DNA of 64,000 bases from Streptomyces achromogenes. GTDB taxonomy: Bacteria > Actinomycetota > Actinomycetes > Streptomycetales > Streptomycetaceae. Made by a program: the position numbers and the translations under genes. Shown here in pieces: positions 8,289 through 16,122 of the stretch (positions are counted from its first letter, which is position 1; each line of letters opens with the position of its first letter). Location: assembly GCF_030816715.1 (NCBI RefSeq), contig NZ_JAUSYH010000001.1:3906001-3970000 (forward strand). The letters run 5' to 3'. The notes below the pieces were generated by a model that made no database searches, had not been told where the DNA came from, and saw nothing but the letters and a program-made list of their open reading frames with translations.

Positions 8289-9794
8289 TCAGCCCGGCCA
8301 GACGATGGACTGCACCTCGCTGTACGCGTGCAACGCGTACGAGCCGACGTCGCGACCCACGCCACTCTTCTTGAACCCGCCGAACGGGGCCTCCATGTTG
8401 CGGCCCACGGTGTTGACGCCGACGCCGCCCGCCCGCAGCCGGCGGGCGACACGGAAGGCACGGGCCACGTCCGCCGACCAGACGTAGTCGATGAGGCCGT
8501 AGTCGCTGTCGTTGGCGAGGGCGACGCCCTCCTCCTCGTCGTCGAAGGGCACGACCGTCACGACGGGACCGAAGATCTCCTCCCGCACCGCCCGCATGTC
8601 GTTCGTGCAGTCGGCGAGGACGGTCGGGGCGACGTAGAACCCGCGCTCCGACGGCGGGCGTTCGCCGCCCGCGACGACCACCGCGCCCTCCTTGCGCCCC
8701 AGTTCGACGTACGACTCCACCCGGTCCCGGTGCGCGGCCGAGATCACCGGGCCGACGACCGTGTCCGCCTCCCTCGGATCGCCGACCTTCAACCGGCGTG
8801 CGTACAAAGCCAGTTGCTCCACCAGCCGGTCGTACACCCCGCGCTGCGCCAGCACCCGCGTCGGGGCCGTGCAGATCTGGCCACTGTAGAAGGAGAACGT
8901 GGTGCCGATGCCGGCCACCGCCGACGCGAGATCCGCGTCGTCGAGGACGACCGCGGCGCCCTTGCCGCCCAGTTCCATGAGCTGACGCCGCATGTCCCGG
9001 CCGCACGCCTCGGCGATGCGCTGTCCGACGGCCGTCGAGCCGGTGAAGCTCACCATGTCGACGTCCGGCGAGGACACCGCCGTCTCGCCGACCGCGACCG
9101 CCCGTCCGGAGACGACGTTGACGACGCCGCGCGGGACGCCCGCCTCCTCCAGCGCCTCCGCCATCCGGTAGACGGACAGGGGGTCCTGCGGGGCCGGCTT
9201 CACGACCACCGTGTTGCCCATCGCGAGGGCGGGCGCGACCTTCCCCGCCGGGTTCGCCCACGGGTTGTTGTACGAGGTGACGCAGGCGACCACGCCGACC
9301 GGCTGGCGCACGGCGAGCGCGCCCATCACGCCCGCCTTGCCCGCCCCCACTGCCTGAAGGGCGTGGGAGGTGCCCCCACCCGCCTCGTTGATCTGCGGGG
9401 GGATCGGCCACTCGGCGGGCTCCACACGCGCGTACCGGCGGAAGCGGGCCGCGGCCACCCCGACCTGCATCGCGCGGGCCGTCGCGGTGGTGGCGCCGGA
9501 CTCCGCCTGCGCGAGTCCTGCGTACGGCAGCAGCCGGGCCCGGATGAGGTCGGCCGCCCGGGCCAGCACCGCCGCCCGCTCCTCCGGCGGGGTGCGCGAC
9601 CACGGTCCGAGGGCCTCGCGGGCCGCCGCGCAGGCCTCGCGCACCTGCTGCGGCGAAGCCTCCGGCGCGCGGCCGACGATCCCCTCGGTCGCCGGGTCGA
9701 CGACCTCGTAGTGTCCGCCGTCGGGCTCGACCCAGTCTCCGCCGACGAACAGTCGCTGCCCTGCGCCGACGCCCGGTTCCCGCGCGGCGCTCAC
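8289..9794 (-). CDS. NAD(P)-dependent aldehyde dehydrogenase
   Basis: 501 residues using the GTG at 9794, which overlaps the TGA of the upstream amidohydrolase (GTGA), so the two are probably translationally coupled. Family motifs are complete: cofactor-binding VKPAPQDPLSVYRMAEALEEAG, FTGSTAVGQRI, general base in MELGGKG and the nucleophilic Cys in SGQICTAPTR; the C-terminal GGFKKSGVGRD loop is present. It oxidises an aldehyde to the acid in the cytoplasm. Substrate unknown; its operon position behind a D-aminoacylase-type amidohydrolase and an LLM oxidoreductase suggests a catabolic role. Confidence 0.9.
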   Translation of the reverse strand: MSAAREPGVGAGQRLFVGGDWVEPDGGHYEVVDPATEGIVGRAPEASPQQVREACAAAREALGPWSRTPPEERAAVLARAADLIRARLLPYAGLAQAESGATTATARAMQVGVAAARFRRYARVEPAEWPIPPQINEAGGGTSHALQAVGAGKAGVMGALAVRQPVGVVACVTSYNNPWANPAGKVAPALAMGNTVVVKPAPQDPLSVYRMAEALEEAGVPRGVVNVVSGRAVAVGETAVSSPDVDMVSFTGSTAVGQRIAEACGRDMRRQLMELGGKGAAVVLDDADLASAVAGIGTTFSFYSGQICTAPTRVLAQRGVYDRLVEQLALYARRLKVGDPREADTVVGPVISAAHRDRVESYVELGRKEGAVVVAGGERPPSERGFYVAPTVLADCTNDMRAVREEIFGPVVTVVPFDDEEEGVALANDSDYGLIDYVWSADVARAFRVARRLRAGGVGVNTVGRNMEAPFGGFKKSGVGRDVGSYALHAYSEVQSIVWPG

Positions 9795-11521
9795 CTCGTG
9801 CTCACCGTCCTGGTGTCCCGCCCCGAGCGCAGCACCCGTCCCGGCACGGCGCCCGTCACCACGTCGTCGCGGATGGCGGCCACGCCGTTCACCCACACCG
9901 CCCGCACCCCGAGGGCCTTGGAGTCCAGCCGCGGACTGTCACCCGGCAGGTCGTGCACCAAGGTGGCCTTGCCCGCGTCGATCCGTTCCGGGTCGAACAG
10001 GACGAGGTCGGCATGGAAGCCCTCCTGGATCCGGCCCCGCTCCCGCAGCCCGAACAGCCTCGCCGGGTCGTCCGTCAGCATCTTCACCGCCTGTTCCAGG
10101 CCGGCCAGCTTCCGGCCGCGCAGACAGTCGCCGAGGAAGCGGGTGGTGTAGGGCGCCCCGCACATGCGGTCCAGGTGGGCGCCCGCGTCGGAACCGCCGA
10201 GCAGGACGTCCTCGTGGTTCCACACCTCCGCCCGCAGGGCCCACGAGGCGGGGTCGTTGTCCGTCGGCATCGGCCACAGGACGGTGCGCAGCCCGTCGGC
10301 GGCGCAGATCTCGACCAGGCAGGCGAAGGGGTCCAGGCCGCGTTCGGCGGCGACGTCGCGTACCACCCGGCCGGTGAGTCCCGCGTTGGCCTCGCTGTAG
10401 GTGTCGCCGATGACGTACCGCCCGAAGTCGGTCAGCCGCCGGAAGACGCCCGCCTCCTTCGAGTCCGCCCGCCGCAGCATCTCGGCCCGGACGGCCGGGT
10501 CGCGCAGCCGCTCGACGCGCTGCGGGACCGGCAGGGCGAGCACCGGCCCCCATCCCGGGATGAGGTTCAGCGCGCAGAACGTGCCCAGGGACATGTTCAT
10601 CGGCGTGAGGATCGGCATGGTCAGCGCCACGACCCTGCCGCCCGCCTTGCGCGCCCGTTCGCTCGCCATGAGCTGCCGGGGCACCCGCTCCGGGACGGCC
10701 GCGTCGACGGTGAGGACGTTCCAGTTCAGGGGGCGTCCGGCGGCGGCGCTCATCTCCGCGAAGAGATCGATCTCGGCGTCGCTGAACTGGTCGAGGCAGC
10801 CCGCGACGATCGCCTCGATCTGGGTTCCCTCGTGCTCGCCCACCGCCCGGGACAGCGCGAGCAGCTCCTCGGGCCGGGCGTGACGGGAGGCGACGGGCTG
10901 CCCGTCCCCGTCGGAGTGGGTCGAGGACTGCGTGGTGGAGAATCCCCAGGCGCCGGCATCCATGGCGTCGTGCAGCAGCCGCACGATCTGCTCCAGCTGC
11001 TCCTCGCTGGGCTGCCCGCCCACCGCGTCCGGGCCCATCACGTACCGGCGCAGCGCGCAGTGCCCCACCATGAAGCCGGCGTTGACGGCGATCCGCCCCT
11101 CCAGCGCGTCCAGGTACTCCCCGAAGCCGCTCCAGTTCCAGGGCGCGCCCTCCTCGAGGGCGACCAGCGACATGCCCTCCACCTTGGACATCATGCGGCG
11201 GGTGTAGTCGGCGTCCTCGGGGCGGTCCGGGTGGAGCGGCGCGAGCGTGAAGCCGCAGTTCCCGGCCGCGACCGTGGTCACCCCGTGGTTCAGGGACGGG
11301 GTGGCGTACGGGTCCCAGAACAGCTGGGCGTCGTAGTGCGTGTGCGGATCGACGAACCCGGGCGCGAGGACGAGGCCGGCGGCGTCCTCGGCGGTACGGG
11401 AATCCTCGGTGACCGTGCCGACGACGGCGATCCGCCCGTCCCGGATGCCGACGTCGGCCGTGAAGGCGGGCGCACCGGTCCCGTCCACGACGGTCGCCCC
11501 TCTGATGACGTGATCGAGCAC
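9791..11521 (-). CDS. amidohydrolase of the N-acyl-D-amino-acid deacylase (D-aminoacylase) family
   Basis: 576 residues from a GTG at 11521 with GAGGAGG just upstream. The N-terminal amidohydrolase region has the metal-binding motif GFVDPHTHYDAQLFWDP (about residues 55-71), followed by GNCGFTLAP, and the C-terminal GGSDAGAHLDRMC motif. These are typical of Amidohydrolase_3 proteins that hydrolyse N-acyl-D-amino acids or related amides in a Zn-dependent way. The actual substrate is unknown. It precedes and overlaps the aldehyde dehydrogenase and follows an LLM oxidoreductase by about 165 bp, so it may have its own promoter in that gap. Confidence 0.85.
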   Translation of the reverse strand: MLDHVIRGATVVDGTGAPAFTADVGIRDGRIAVVGTVTEDSRTAEDAAGLVLAPGFVDPHTHYDAQLFWDPYATPSLNHGVTTVAAGNCGFTLAPLHPDRPEDADYTRRMMSKVEGMSLVALEEGAPWNWSGFGEYLDALEGRIAVNAGFMVGHCALRRYVMGPDAVGGQPSEEQLEQIVRLLHDAMDAGAWGFSTTQSSTHSDGDGQPVASRHARPEELLALSRAVGEHEGTQIEAIVAGCLDQFSDAEIDLFAEMSAAAGRPLNWNVLTVDAAVPERVPRQLMASERARKAGGRVVALTMPILTPMNMSLGTFCALNLIPGWGPVLALPVPQRVERLRDPAVRAEMLRRADSKEAGVFRRLTDFGRYVIGDTYSEANAGLTGRVVRDVAAERGLDPFACLVEICAADGLRTVLWPMPTDNDPASWALRAEVWNHEDVLLGGSDAGAHLDRMCGAPYTTRFLGDCLRGRKLAGLEQAVKMLTDDPARLFGLRERGRIQEGFHADLVLFDPERIDAGKATLVHDLPGDSPRLDSKALGVRAVWVNGVAAIRDDVVTGAVPGRVLRSGRDTRTVSTR

Positions 11522-11686
11522 GAGGGCCCCTCCTCAAACTCCGATGCGATGGCGCCCCCGAAGGGGGCGCGGGCTGTATCGATGTGCGGCCCGCCGCGTG
11601 GGCGCGACCGGCCACGACGGATCCGCAGCCGCCGAACGGCCCGCACGCCTACGGCGCGTACGCGCCCTGCCGGTCCGCGCCGGCGA

Positions 11687-12805
11687 CTACGCGCCCTGCC
11701 GGAACCGTGTGGTGCGGTGCACGGGATCCGTGTCGATCTTCGGGATCACGTGCTCCCCGATCAGCCGGATCGTCTGCAGCGTCTCCTCCTTGGGCACCCC
11801 GACCGGCAGCCCGAAGGACAGCTGGTCCGCGCCCGCCTGTTCCCACCGCTTGCACTGCCGCGTCACCTCGTCGGGGTCGCCGCAGATCAGCAGCTCCTCC
11901 TCGATGAGCAGTTCGACGAACTCGGCGTTGTACTCCGGCAGGGTCTCCGGCCAGACCGGGAAGCCCTCGGGGCGCGGGAAGGTGTCGTGGTAGCGGAACA
12001 CCAGCGAGGGCAGGTAGTGCAGTTCCCCCTCGACGGCGATCCGGATCGCCTCGTCGTGGGTGGGCGCGCAGATCGCCGTCGTCGTCACCATCACGTTGTC
12101 GTTGACGAAGTCCCCGATCGGCTCGGCGTTCACGACGGCCGTCTTGTACTGCTCCAGCACCCATTCCATGTCGGAGACCTTCTGGATGCTGAAGCCCAGC
12201 ACTCCGAGGCCCTTGCGGGCGGCCATCGCGTACGAGGGCGGCGACCCCGCCGCGTACCACATCGCCGGGTGCGACTTCCCGTACGGCTTCGGCAGGATCT
12301 TGCGCGGCGGGAGCTGCCAGTGCTTGCCCTGGAAGCCCTCGTACTCGTCCTGGAGCCACATCTTGGGGAACTCGGCGACGGTCTCCTCCCAGATCTCCTT
12401 CGTGTGGTTCATGTCGGTGATGCCGGGGAGGAAGCCGAGGATCTCGTGGGAGCCGGCGCCGCGGCCGGAGCCGAACTCGAAGCGGTTGCCGGTGAGATGG
12501 TCGAGCATGGCGACCTTCTCGGCGACCTTCACCGGGTGGTTGACCTGGGCCAGCGGGTTGAAGATGCCCGAGCCGAGGTGGATGCGGTCGGTCGCGTGGG
12601 CGAGGTAGCCGAGGAAGACGTCGTTGGCGGAGAGGTGCGAGTACTCCTCCAGGAAGTGGTGCTCGGAAGCCCAGGCGTACTTGAACCCGGACCTGTCCGC
12701 CTGGATGACGTACTCGGTCTCCTCCATCAGCGCCTTGTGCTCGGCGAGCGGATCGGTCTCGGCGCGCTTGCCCACGTATCCCTGTACAAAGAGCCCGAAT
12801 TCCAA
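11687..12805 (-). CDS. LLM-class flavin/F420-dependent oxidoreductase
   Basis: 372 residues starting at a TTG (12805); an in-frame stop lies three codons upstream, so no longer start is possible and no better one follows before the domain begins (MEFGLFVQGYVGKR). It has the bacterial luciferase-like barrel with SEHHFLEEYSHLSAN, a HPVKVAEKVAMLDHLTGNRFEFGSGRG-type region and a typical C-terminal helix. This subgroup is longer than the simple F420-dependent ones and may use FMNH2 as a monooxygenase, or F420. Two CTGAC-N5-GTCAG operators lie in its upstream region. Reaction unknown. Confidence 0.85.
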   Translation of the reverse strand: MEFGLFVQGYVGKRAETDPLAEHKALMEETEYVIQADRSGFKYAWASEHHFLEEYSHLSANDVFLGYLAHATDRIHLGSGIFNPLAQVNHPVKVAEKVAMLDHLTGNRFEFGSGRGAGSHEILGFLPGITDMNHTKEIWEETVAEFPKMWLQDEYEGFQGKHWQLPPRKILPKPYGKSHPAMWYAAGSPPSYAMAARKGLGVLGFSIQKVSDMEWVLEQYKTAVVNAEPIGDFVNDNVMVTTTAICAPTHDEAIRIAVEGELHYLPSLVFRYHDTFPRPEGFPVWPETLPEYNAEFVELLIEEELLICGDPDEVTRQCKRWEQAGADQLSFGLPVGVPKEETLQTIRLIGEHVIPKIDTDPVHRTTRFRQGA

Positions 12806-12847
12806 GGAGGTTCACCGTCCCCGGTTCTGAAGTCCACGGATCTGATT

Positions 12848-12862
12848 CTGACGGTCCGTCAG
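12848..12862. promoter_or_regulatory. CTGAC-N5-GTCAG operator, site 1
   Basis: CTGACGGTCCGTCAG, a perfect palindrome around 12855, lies 42 bp upstream of the LLM start at 12805. It is one of 13 similar sites in the window. Confidence 0.75.
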
Positions 12863-12907
12863 ATCAGCTGGCCCGACTGTCGCACCACCCGCAAGGAGGG
12901 TCAATAG

Positions 12908-12922
12908 CTGACGTAAAGTCAG
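12908..12922. promoter_or_regulatory. CTGAC-N5-GTCAG operator, site 2
   Basis: CTGACGTAAAGTCAG keeps both 5-bp arms but differs in the core. It overlaps the stop codon of the SDR gene and lies 60 bp (centre to centre) from site 1, so both probably act on the LLM promoter. Confidence 0.6.
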
Positions 12923-13695
12923 ATGACGGCGACGCCCGCGAGCCATCCCCCGTCGATCACGAACGGCTGGCCGGTGATGTAGGAGGAGTCCTGCGAGGTG
13001 AGGAACAGCGCGAGGCGGGCCACCTCCTCCGGGCGGCCGATCCGGCCCAGCGGCACGAGCTTGCGGTACAGCCCGTCGATGGCCTTCGCGGTCTCCTCCC
13101 GGTCCGCGTCCGGGTCCAGCAGCGAGGGATTGGACATCGCGGTGTCGACCGCGCCCGGGCACACGGCGTTGACCCGGATGCCCCGCGGGGCGAGTTCCAG
13201 CGCGGCGACCCGGGTGAGCCCGAGGATCGCGTGCTTGGTCGCCGCGTACGCGCCCACCGCCGCCATCCCGGTCACCGCGGTGTACGAGGCCGTGTTGACG
13301 ATCGTGCCCCCGTCGGACATCACCGGCGCGACCGTCTTGACGCCGAGGAAGCAGCCGACCTGGTTGACCTTCACGACCTGCATGAACTCGTCGAGCGGGG
13401 TGTCGGTGAGCGCGTTGAAGCGCAGGATGCCGGCGTTGTTGACCAGGCCGTCGATGTGCCCGTACGCCTGCTGCGCGGCACGCACGGCCGACTGCCAGGC
13501 CTCCTCGCTGCCGACGTCGAGCGGGACGTACAGGGCGTCGATCTCCTCGGCGAGCGCCCGGCCCTGCTCCTCGAGGACGTCGGCGACGACCACCCGCGCG
13601 CCCTCCTCGGTGAAGAGCCGCGCCTCCTGTTCGCCCTGGCCGCGCGCGGCTCCGGTGACGATGACGACGCGCCCGTCCAGCTTGCCCTTGCCCAT
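12919..13695 (-). CDS. short-chain dehydrogenase/reductase (SDR)
   Basis: 258 residues from an ATG with GGAGG at the right distance. A classical SDR: nucleotide-binding TGAARGQG (about 15-22), VVVADV acidic residue after beta2 suggesting NAD(H), NNAGILRF (about 88), catalytic Ser in VNTASYTAVTG and YAATKH for Tyr/Lys. It resembles 3-alpha(or 20-beta)-hydroxysteroid and cyclic-alcohol dehydrogenases. It sits 24 bp behind an LLM oxidoreductase and a COG2159 amidohydrolase, forming a three-gene operon. Likely role: oxidation of a secondary alcohol in the proposed catabolic pathway (inference). Confidence 0.88.
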   Translation of the reverse strand: MGKGKLDGRVVIVTGAARGQGEQEARLFTEEGARVVVADVLEEQGRALAEEIDALYVPLDVGSEEAWQSAVRAAQQAYGHIDGLVNNAGILRFNALTDTPLDEFMQVVKVNQVGCFLGVKTVAPVMSDGGTIVNTASYTAVTGMAAVGAYAATKHAILGLTRVAALELAPRGIRVNAVCPGAVDTAMSNPSLLDPDADREETAKAIDGLYRKLVPLGRIGRPEEVARLALFLTSQDSSYITGQPFVIDGGWLAGVAVI

Positions 13696-13719
13696 GGTTG
13701 TCCTCCGTTTACGTCGGGT

Positions 13720-14640
13720 TCACAGGTGCGGGGCGACCTCGGCCCCGAACGCGGTGATCTGGTCGATGAGTTCGGAGCGGCTCCGGCAGCGGAACCGGAC
13801 CTGGATCTGGTCGACGCCCATCGCCGGGTAGGCCCGCAGGGACTCGGCGAGGGCCTGCGGCGACCCGGTGAGGGTGCGGCGGCCGACGTTCCAGGACGGC
13901 GGGCCGACGTACAGGGGCTCGGTGATGGCGCCGACGGTGAACGGCTCCTCGACGCCGGCCTCGGCGCGCAGCCGCCGGATCCGTTCGATCTGCGCGGGCA
14001 GCCGGTCCCGCGGATCGCCCTGGGGCAGCCAGCCGTCGCCCCTGAGCGCGGCGCGGCGCACGGCGGCAGGGGACGAGCCGCCGACCCACACGGGGACGCG
14101 GGCCTGGGCGGGGCGGGGCCGCTGCCCGAGCCCCTCGAAGTCGTACGTCTTCCCGTGGTGGGAGGGGAACTCGTCCGGCCCGAGGGCGGCGCGCAGGGCG
14201 TCGATCGTCTCGTCCAGGACCGTGCCGCGCCGCTCGAAGTCGGCGCCCAGCGCCTCGAACTCCTCCCGTACGTGCCCCGCGCCGACCCCGAGGACCAGCC
14301 GGCCCCCGCTGAGGTGGTCGAGGGTCGCGTACTGCTTGGCCGTGACGAGGGGGTGGCGCAGGCCGACGACGGCGACGTGGCTGAGCAGGCGGACGCGGGT
14401 CGTCACGGCCGCGAGGTGGGCGAGGGTGGCCACGGGGTCGTACCAGACCGTGCTCATGGCCTCGGCCAGCCGGCGCGGGATCGCCACGTGGTCGCAGGCG
14501 GCGACGTAGGCGAAGCCGGCCCGGTCGGCGGCGCGGGCGATCTCGACGAGGTCGGCGGGTCCGGCGTCGGCCTCCCAGGGTTCGGCGTACATCGTGGACT
14601 GGGACTGGACCGGGAGCTGCATGCCGTACGCGAGGCTCAC
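13720..14640 (-). CDS. LLM-class F420-dependent oxidoreductase
   Basis: 306 residues using the GTG at 14640, which overlaps the TGA of the preceding amidohydrolase (GTGA), so translation is coupled. Luciferase-like motifs: AYVAACDHVAIPRRL, ATLDHLSGGRLVLGVGAGHVREEFEALG (about 105-132) and VWVGGSSPAAVRRAALRGDGWLP. This pattern matches F420-dependent LLM proteins common in mycobacteria and streptomycetes. It is the middle gene of an amidohydrolase-LLM-SDR operon controlled by the operator at 15933. Substrate unknown. Confidence 0.87.
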   Translation of the reverse strand: MSLAYGMQLPVQSQSTMYAEPWEADAGPADLVEIARAADRAGFAYVAACDHVAIPRRLAEAMSTVWYDPVATLAHLAAVTTRVRLLSHVAVVGLRHPLVTAKQYATLDHLSGGRLVLGVGAGHVREEFEALGADFERRGTVLDETIDALRAALGPDEFPSHHGKTYDFEGLGQRPRPAQARVPVWVGGSSPAAVRRAALRGDGWLPQGDPRDRLPAQIERIRRLRAEAGVEEPFTVGAITEPLYVGPPSWNVGRRTLTGSPQALAESLRAYPAMGVDQIQVRFRCRSRSELIDQITAFGAEVAPHL

Positions 14641-15920
14641 CGGGGGCTCCACAGGCCGTCCTCGGTCAGCCCCAGCAGCTCGATCGCGTTGCCCCGCACG
14701 ATCCGCTCCACCACGTCCGGGGGCAGGTGACCCATCTGCGCCTCGCCGACCTCCCGCGACTTGGGCCAGGTGGAGTCGGAGTGCGGGTAGTCGGTCTCGT
14801 AGAGGACGTTGCCGACGCCGATGGAGTCGAGGTTGCGCAGCCCGAAGGCGTCGTCGAAGAAGCAGCCGTAGACGTGGTCGGCGAACAGCTCGGACGGCGG
14901 CCGGTGGACCTTGTCGGCGACCCCGCCCCAGCCGCGGTTCTCCTCCCACACCACGTCGGCGCGCTCCAGGATGTAGGGGATCCAGCCGATCTGGCCCTCC
15001 GCGTACATCACCTTCAGGTTCGGGAAGCGCTCGAACTTGCCGCTCATCAGCCAGTCGACCATCGAGAAGCAGCAGTTGGCGAAGGTGATGGTGGAGCCGA
15101 CGGCGGGCGGGGCGTCCTCGGACGTGGACGGCATACGGCTGCTGGAGCCGATGTGCATGGCGACGACCGTGCCGGTCTCGTCGCAGGCGGCGAGGAAGGG
15201 GTCCCAGTCGTCGGTGTGCACGGAGGGCAGGCCGAGGTGCGGGGGTATCTCCGAGAAGGCGACCGCGCGCACCCCGCGGGCCGCGTTGCGCCGGACCTCG
15301 GCGGCCGCCAGCCCGGCGTCCCACAGCGGGACGAGGGTGAGCGGGATCAGCCGGCCCCCGGCCTCGGGGCCGCACCACTCCTCCACCGTCCAGTCGTTGT
15401 AGGCGCGCACGCACAGCAGGCCCAGCTCACGGTCGGCGGCCTCGGTGAAGGTCTGGCCGCAGAAGCGCGGGAAGGTGGGGAAGCACAGGGCGGACTGGAC
15501 GTGGTTGACGTCCATGTCGGCGAGCCGGGAGGGGACGTCGTACGAGCCCGGGCGCATCTGCTCGTAGGTGATGACCTCCAGCTTGATCTCGTCCCGGCTG
15601 AAGCCGACGGCGGTGTCGAGGCGGGTGAGCGGGCGGTGCAGGTCCTCGTAGACCCACCAGTCGCCGATCGGTCCGTCGTCGCCGGGCTCGCCCATGACGG
15701 GCTTGAAGCGGCCGCCGAGGAAGGTCATCTCCTTCAGCGGGGCCCGGACCACGCGGGGTCCGGTGTCGAGGTACTTCTTCGGCAGGCGGTCCTGCCAGAC
15801 GGTGCTCGGCTCCACGGTGTGGTCGTCGACGGAGATGATCCGCGGGAGCGGCGTGGCAGCGGGTGAGGCGGCGGGCGAGGCGTTGGATGAGGCGGCGGGT
15901 GAGGAGTCCATGGAAGGCAC
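14637..15920 (-). CDS. COG2159 amidohydrolase (ACMSD/gamma-resorcylate decarboxylase superfamily)
   Basis: 427 residues from a GTG at 15920; an ATG at 15911 is an alternative. The first 25 residues are a repetitive Ala/Ser/Pro stretch. The metal-dependent barrel then begins with RIISVDDHTVEP, continues with FPTFPRFCGQTFTEA and MHIGSSSRMPS, and ends with YETDYPHSDSTWP, the conserved His and Asp positions of the amidohydrolase-2 family. Members hydrolyse or decarboxylate ring compounds; the specific reaction is unknown. First gene of an operon with an LLM oxidoreductase and SDR. An operator lies 12 bp before the start, suggesting a leaderless or near-leaderless transcript. A close paralogue is at 59247-60443. 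Confidence 0.87.
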   Translation of the reverse strand: MPSMDSSPAASSNASPAASPAATPLPRIISVDDHTVEPSTVWQDRLPKKYLDTGPRVVRAPLKEMTFLGGRFKPVMGEPGDDGPIGDWWVYEDLHRPLTRLDTAVGFSRDEIKLEVITYEQMRPGSYDVPSRLADMDVNHVQSALCFPTFPRFCGQTFTEAADRELGLLCVRAYNDWTVEEWCGPEAGGRLIPLTLVPLWDAGLAAAEVRRNAARGVRAVAFSEIPPHLGLPSVHTDDWDPFLAACDETGTVVAMHIGSSSRMPSTSEDAPPAVGSTITFANCCFSMVDWLMSGKFERFPNLKVMYAEGQIGWIPYILERADVVWEENRGWGGVADKVHRPPSELFADHVYGCFFDDAFGLRNLDSIGVGNVLYETDYPHSDSTWPKSREVGEAQMGHLPPDVVERIVRGNAIELLGLTEDGLWSPR

Positions 15921-15932
15921 GGTAGCGCTGAT

Positions 15933-15947
15933 CTGACGGTGCGTCAG
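15933..15947. promoter_or_regulatory. CTGAC-N5-GTCAG operator, site 3
   Basis: CTGACGGTGCGTCAG lies 12 bp upstream of the GTG start of the minus-strand amidohydrolase operon. At that distance a bound repressor would cover the promoter -10 region or transcription start. Confidence 0.75.
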
Positions 15948-16122
15948 CTAGCGTGCGACCGCCACCCGTCGGCCGGCGGTGACCAGATGTGCGCGCCGCG
16001 GCCGTGCGAGGTCCGTGGACTCCCGTGCGCCACTCTGTGATCGGCGTCACGCGCGACTGACGCTTCCGGCATGGACAGGGCAAACTGGGCTCGGTACTTC
16101 GGATGCCTAAGGGGAGCCCTTG

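Noticed and set aside
6246..10151. 1301-codon plus-strand open frame over the LLM, ALF and aldehyde dehydrogenase genes
   Set aside because: Same shadow effect; composition is Arg/Gly/Val noise and it runs through several well-supported genes and a terminator.
12803..12809. AAGGAGG on the plus strand as a ribosome binding site for a plus gene
   Set aside because: No plus-strand coding frame follows; the bases code for the start of the minus-strand LLM gene.
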